Positions 1 to 6,000 of a stretch of 7,151 nucleotides of DNA are shown here, piece by piece. Each line of letters starts with the position of its first letter. The stretch's first letter is position 1. This DNA is from Draconibacterium orientale (GTDB taxonomy: Bacteria > Bacteroidota > Bacteroidia > Bacteroidales > UBA1556): contig DZDC01000019.1 in assembly GCA_022736595.1 (NCBI GenBank), positions 1 to 7,151 of the forward strand, given 5' to 3'. Both the position numbers and the translations under genes were made by a program. A model generated the notes under the pieces. The model did no database searches. It was not told where the DNA came from and saw only the letters and a program-made list of their open reading frames with translations.

Positions 1-30
1 TCAAATTATATGAAGCAGCCTTTTTTATTT
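1..30. terminator. Probable bidirectional intrinsic terminator, one arm cut by the window edge
   Basis: On the plus strand TGAAGCAGCC (11-20) is followed at once by TTTTTTATTT (21-30). On the minus strand this reads as an A-rich run and then a GC-rich arm, starting 21 bases past the stop codon. Bases 1-3 (TCA) can pair with TGA (11-13) around a 7-base loop (4-10). The layout matches the right half of an A-stem-loop-T bidirectional terminator. If so, the seven bases left of the window should read GGCTGCT. A bidirectional form would suit a convergent plus-strand neighbour to the left, which is inference. Confidence 0.55.
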
Positions 31-41
31 CCAGCTAACGT

Positions 42-3000
42 TTATTCAACGATAAATTTGGCAGTCATAATTTCGTCTTCGTTCTGCATTCTAATGAAGT
101 AGATACCTTTACTAAGGTGAGTTAAATCAAAGTTTTGTGAAAACTTATTACTGATTGAAACCACTTCTGAATAAACCCTTTCACCAAGACTATTCAAAAC
201 CTCAAACTGAGTCCGTGAACTTGGATTAGTGCTTTCTACCAAAATAGTGAAACTTCCTTTGTTAGGATTGGGATAAAGTATTAGTTTACTTTGATTACCT
301 TGAGCTACAGATATTGAAATATGACCTGCTTGAGCACTGTTGGCAGTATTGGATCTAGAGCTGTTGTAATTGGTATTAGCCTTCGAGAACACCGAATCGG
401 GATAACAGCTATGAGGAGCCATCACTTCAATCTGGTAATACAGATTTCCAGAAGGAGGAGTAAGATCGGTATAGCTGGAAAGTGAACTTTGTATCTGAGT
501 TAATAATTGAAGTTGAGTGCTATCAGAACCTCTATAAATACGGTAAGAACCAAAGTTAAAGCCTTGATATCCATCCCAAATCAAGTTCCAAGTATTGTTT
601 AATCCCGCATTGATGTTCAAGTGAATGGTTTTATGAATTTGACTTGGAGGCGTTTCCATACCACAAGTATCAATAGCAGTAATGCGGTAGCGATAAGCTC
701 TTTGCGCAGGATTTGAATTAGGATCGGTCATAATACTTGGTGCACTAAATGGAGTAGATCCAACCAACTCATATACCCCTGAAACTGTCGATTCACGATA
801 CACCTTAAAACTATCAATCATATTAGAGTTTTGGCGTTCCCAAATAATTCGATTAAAATTAGTGGCGGAGTCAATACCAACAATACAAATATTGGGCGAT
901 TGCAACAAAGAAGCATTGACCACAAATGGTGAAGAGGCGGTGGAACATCCATTATTATTGGTAACAGTAACAATAAAGCTTCCTGAATTATTAACAAAAA
1001 TACTCGGAGTTGCGGCTCCATTGGACCATTGATATCCATTAAAATTGGTATTAACATAGAGTTCCATACTATCACCAGAACAAGGAATAATGGAGCCATG
1101 AGTCAAAATAATTGGAACAACCACACTCCACAATGTGACAGAATAAGGTTGACTAAAGGCAGAACAAGCAGTATCCACCAAAAATAGCTGAAACAAACCA
1201 GTTTGTTTGGCAAAATACACTGAATCTGTGGCGCCTGCCAGTAAAATACCATCTCGTAGCCATTGGTAAGAAATACCTGTAGTATGATCTAAGCTATAAA
1301 GCTTGATGCTATCGCCTGGGCAAATGTTGTGTTGTCCATTACTTCCGATGGCAGGATTTAAAACGCAAGGATTGGGATTTCCACCAAGGCAATGAATGTA
1401 GTTAGATTTTACCAAGGTATCAAAACAACCTGTTTGGATATTTTGTGCAATCACCCCTACGGTATAATTTCCATCATAATTGTATTGATGTGATGGATTG
1501 ATGAAAGTAGAAGAAATTCCATCTCCGAAACTCCACATCCAATAGTAATCATTTACATTAGGCGTTTGATTGGTAAACGAAACTGCAAAAGGAGGAATAT
1601 TGAAACTTGTTTGATTAGCAGAGAAAGCCAAGCCAAAATCATTAGTATTCTCCTGCACAGTCACTGCTGAAGAGGTATTGGTACAACCGGTAACACTATT
1701 GGTAACCTTTACAGCATAAGAGCCACTTGCAGTAGCTGAATACAATGCTTGAGAATATTGCAAAGGATTGCCATCCTTAAACCATTCATAGGTAAATGGA
1801 CCGCTGTTGGCTGAGAGGGTAACTTCGCCACCATCGCAGAAACTCGTGGAGCCTAGGGCTATGATTTGAGCTGGAGTGGTAAGAATATTAATGGAATTTG
1901 TAGTAAGTAAAGAATTACAACCATTTTCAGATACCATGAGGCTTACATTCTTAATACTATCTGTATTCCAAATGAGGTTATAGGGGCCTACACCTGATCC
2001 GGAAGCAATGGTCGCTTGGTCAAAGTTCCAATTAAAGGTAGCATTTCCACCCGATTGACCTGTATATTGAAGGCTAGCCATATCATCCTTACAAGCAATC
2101 GTCGGAATAGTAAAATTACTTGTAATTAATGGATTAACATTAATATTTATTTGATTAGAAGATGCTTTACAACCCAATTCAGTAACCAAACTAACATAAT
2201 ACCCACCCGATTGAGTAGTGGAAAAGAAAGCCAAAGTATCAGCAAATGAAGTAATTACATCATTACTATCGTACCATTGGAATTTGTAATTTGAACCACT
2301 GTTCGCAAACAATGAAACACTATCTCCATGACACACATTGGGACTTCCAATTGCCGTGGCAATGGCTTGTGCCTCTATAATATTGATATAATCGTTGTAA
2401 TAAGGAGAAACACATCCACTATCTGTAACTTGTAGTGATAATGCTTTAACTCCAGAACTATTCCACTTGAGCTGATAAGGACCCGATAGAGTTCCCGATT
2501 GAATAGTTGCATTATCAAAATTCCAAGCGAATGTAGCGGCAGAGCTAGCAATTCCAGTAAACGAAACCAATGTAGTATCATTTTTACAAACCGTTGCATT
2601 CAAGTTGAATGAAGCCACAGCAATGCCAACCACTCTCATATTTTGCGATGCTGAAGCAGTGCAGCCATTGCCATCGGTAAAGGAATAATCGATGGCATTT
2701 AATCCAACATTAGCAGCTGCTGGATAAAATTTACTTTGCGTACTGCTTATAAAATTTCCTGAATACATGCCCCCTGAAGGACTTCCACCAGTTAAGGTAA
2801 CTTCATTTAGATTTTTACAAACATCTGCAAAAGCGGATATCGTCACTATTGGCAGGTCGTTCACTAAGGTTGTAACTGTATCAGAATTGCTACAATTTGT
2901 GGTCGGATGGGTATAGTTGTAAACTATGGTTGTATAACCAATAGTGGCTGATGATGGCGAAAATAAAGATCCTGTAACGCCATTACCTGTGAAGGAACCT

Positions 3001-6000
3001 CCACTTGGAGAAGCACTTAAAGTAACGTTTGAAGCATCTTTACAGTATTGGGATTGAAGTAATGAGGTAATCATAACATTCGGTTGTGGATTAACCAAAG
3101 TCATGATAGTATCAGCATTGGAACATCCATTACCATCAGAATATTGATAAATGATGGTAGAATTACCCAAAGTTGCCACCGATGGATCAAAATTTCCACT
3201 TTGCACGCCATTACCAGTGAATATTCCACCGGTGGGCGTAGCCGATAAAGCAACTATTGCTTCGGTTTGGCAATAAGCTGCATTCAGAGTGGTGTTAATA
3301 CTCACCAAAGGAGTTGCATTTACTATCACCATAACTGAATCCATGCCTGAACAATTTTGAGCATTGGTATAGTTATAATAAATTGTGTTGTTTCCAAAAG
3401 CTGCCGTTGCAGGATTAAATGCATTTCCAACAACTCCATCTCCACTGAAACTTCCTCCTGAAGGAAATGCTGATAATGATACCATAGAGTTATTTTGGCA
3501 ATATTGTGACTGAACAGATGTAGTAATTATAACCGTAGGACTTGGATTAACCAAAGTCATGATAGTATCAGCATTGGAACATCCATTACCATCAGAATAT
3601 TGATAAATGATGGTAGAATTACCCAAAGTTGCCACCGATGGATCAAAATTTCCACTTTGCACGCCATTACCAGTGAATATTCCACCGGTGGGCGTAGCCG
3701 ATAAAGCAACTATTGCTTCGGTTTGGCAATAAGCTGCATTTAAGGTCGATGTAATACTTACAGCAGGAAGCGCTTGAACATCAATGGTAATTGAATCTTT
3801 TGAAGAACAGTTATTTGCAGAGGTAAATTGGTAAGTAATCGTTTGAATTCCTACGGCTGAAAGAGCAGGATTAAATACATTTCCGCTCATTCCGCTTCCA
3901 GAAAAAGTTCCTCCACTGGGATACACGAAAAGCGTTACTGGTAGTTCGTTTTTGCACATCAAAGTATCAACAGTTGAAACAATACTGACCATAGGCTGAG
4001 GATATACCATTGTAGAAATCGTGTCGGAGCCTTTACAACCGTTGGCATCCATATAGTTGTACAGAATAATATTTGAACCTATGATTGCCATTTGAGGATT
4101 AAACATTGTATCGCTAACGCCAGCTCCTACAAAAGTTCCACCTACGGGCGAAGCGTTGAGGCTTAAAGCCGGGTCTTGTGAGCAGAAGGATGATGCAATG
4201 GCAGTAGCATTCACACTTGGTAATGCATTAACTGTCAAACTAAAGGTATCTACATTTTCAATCACACAACCAAACATATCGGTAACCTTGTCAATTTTAT
4301 ACAAAGTTGAAGTTTGTGGGCTGAAATATTTAAATAAAGAAGTAAAGGCTGTATCCAAATGATGAGTAGTTCCTTCTGACCATTCCACTGCCATCGGGAA
4401 AAATCCAGATAAACCAATTTGAAGAATAGTACTATCGCCATTACAAATGGCTGATTTATTTCCGTTAATGAATGCGTTTGCAGGGTAGGTTGGCAATAAA
4501 TAGATTTGATCGGTAATTTCTAAACCATCAGTATTGGAAACCATACAAACATAATTACCCGGAGTGGTAGCTATTATACTATCAGCATTAACGACAGCCC
4601 CTGATGGTAAAATCCATTTTGTGGAATACCCATTTTGAGGAAGCCCTGTTTTAAGTACTTTAGTTGTACCCGTACATAAATAATCATCTTCACCCAAATC
4701 AAAACTGAAGGATTCAATCAATCCCATATTATCCATGGCAAGAACGTAGTTTGACAATCCATTTTTATCAACTTCCACTCCCATCTTAATTACCTCACCA
4801 GCGTATGCAGATAATGGAATATAGACGTTTTGCAAAGTTCCATAATTGCTCACATTTGACGAATTGATATTTAAAATGGAGAAATAATTAGTATCGCAAT
4901 CCGTGGAAATCATGATCTTAATATTATCCGAGAAATTTGCAAAACCAGTCTCTTGATCTGGGAACACTCTGATTTTAAAAGTGAGGACAGTTTTATCAGT
5001 TACCAAGCCCATTGCATTTCTATAATAAGCAAAGGGTTTCTGATTATTGTGCGAGGTAGGTGGAGTATAGTTTCCACTTGACTCATAGGACAACACTTTG
5101 GAATAATAATTATCCCAATGATACTCTTGAACATTAAATCCCAAATTGAATTCCCAACCATCAGGATGACCATCAGAATTAAAAGCTTCGATATGTGGAA
5201 TGGAATCATACGACTTCATTTCTCCCTTTATATTAAGAGTATCATTGGACTTAACCGTATCACCAGAAAGCGTAGTAAACATTTTTAAATCTATTATTCC
5301 ATTTCCTCTGGTATTCATCATTCCTACATAAGCATAGGCTATTTCGTCTGCTTGGAGGGTATCCGTCATCACAGAAGTAAAAGAGTAGTTGGAATCGATA
5401 AAAGTTCCGTTTAAAGAAAATGGAATATTGGTTTGAGGCTGCAACCCGAAGTTTTGTATGGCCACAAATATTGAATCCATTAGCTTTCCACACTCACTAT
5501 CCCTTGAGGAGGTCACATCAACAACCCCAACATCTTTGGCAACTGGCACCCAAATTCTAATATCATCCACCAATGCATGATTCTCTTGGCCATTAGCCTC
5601 ATTAAACCGCATTAAACCATTGAAACTCAATGAAAAGTTGGAACCTGCGAAAGCGCTTAGGTCATAGGTTAATAAAGTGTAGTTATAAATTCCGCTATTC
5701 CAAATTGAATCGCCATGAACGTCTTTTAGAAATACCGAATCGTTGGCTGCAACCCAAAACCAAGTATGATAAGGTTGGTAATTATTTTCATCGGTTCTTA
5801 AATAAAATGACATTTTCAAATTAGATACCGCACTTGCATTTACATTACAGGATTTTGCTCTGGATAAATGCTGTGAATTTTGAGCTAAATTTTGACTAAA
5901 ATCACTACCATAATAATTCCAACCTTCATAATTACCTCCTGCCAACAATAACGAACTTTGGTCATTTCGTCCATGGTTATTATCGGTTGACACCCTACTT

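Larger units (their letters stand above)
2625..4217 (-). repeat. Tandem array of seven ~76-residue Cys-bearing Ig-like repeats (R1-R7)
   Basis: Seven consecutive units, by residue: R1 972-1046, R2 1047-1122, R3 1123-1198, R4 1199-1274, R5 1275-1350, R6 1351-1427, R7 1428-1502. R2-R5 are exactly 76 residues, R6 is 77, R1 and R7 are 75. The shared plan is a Cys near position 13, a strand ending in hLxAxP, then GGxFxGxGV, FxP, AxxGxxxIxYxY, a second Cys near position 62 followed by SxxD, and VxxxP at the boundary; R7 is the most diverged (GGMYSGNF, no SxxD). R3 and R5 share 66 identical residues, while R4 and R6 share QSQYC and agree at roughly half their positions in my hand alignment. Repeats of this kind are common in Bacteroidota adhesin-like proteins, where they act as stalks. 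Both cysteines are kept in all seven units, which suggests one disulfide per unit. Confidence 0.88.

Noticed and set aside
818..1099. Minus-strand open frame of 93 codons inside the large gene
   Set aside because: It lies in another frame of a region whose domains continue smoothly through it, and its Leu/Ile-rich product is what Asn/Thr-rich coding sequence gives when read out of frame.
2375..2599. Minus-strand open frame of 74 codons
   Set aside because: It is an out-of-frame overlap with the PKD-like domain at 2367-2624, with no recognisable domain of its own.
3087..3740. Duplicated block considered as a mobile element or CRISPR-like repeat
   Set aside because: There are only two copies, both in frame and matching the protein repeat unit, with no inverted ends, target-site duplications, transposase or spacer pattern.
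4156..4362. Plus-strand open frame of 68 codons
   Set aside because: It is antisense to the well-supported repeat R1 and Ig-like region and shows no domain or ribosome binding site worth noting.
5000..5824. Three short open frames (5000-5209 and 5260-5493 minus, 5630-5824 plus)
   Set aside because: All lie inside the CARDB-like and jelly-roll-like regions of the large gene in other frames, with no independent evidence of coding.
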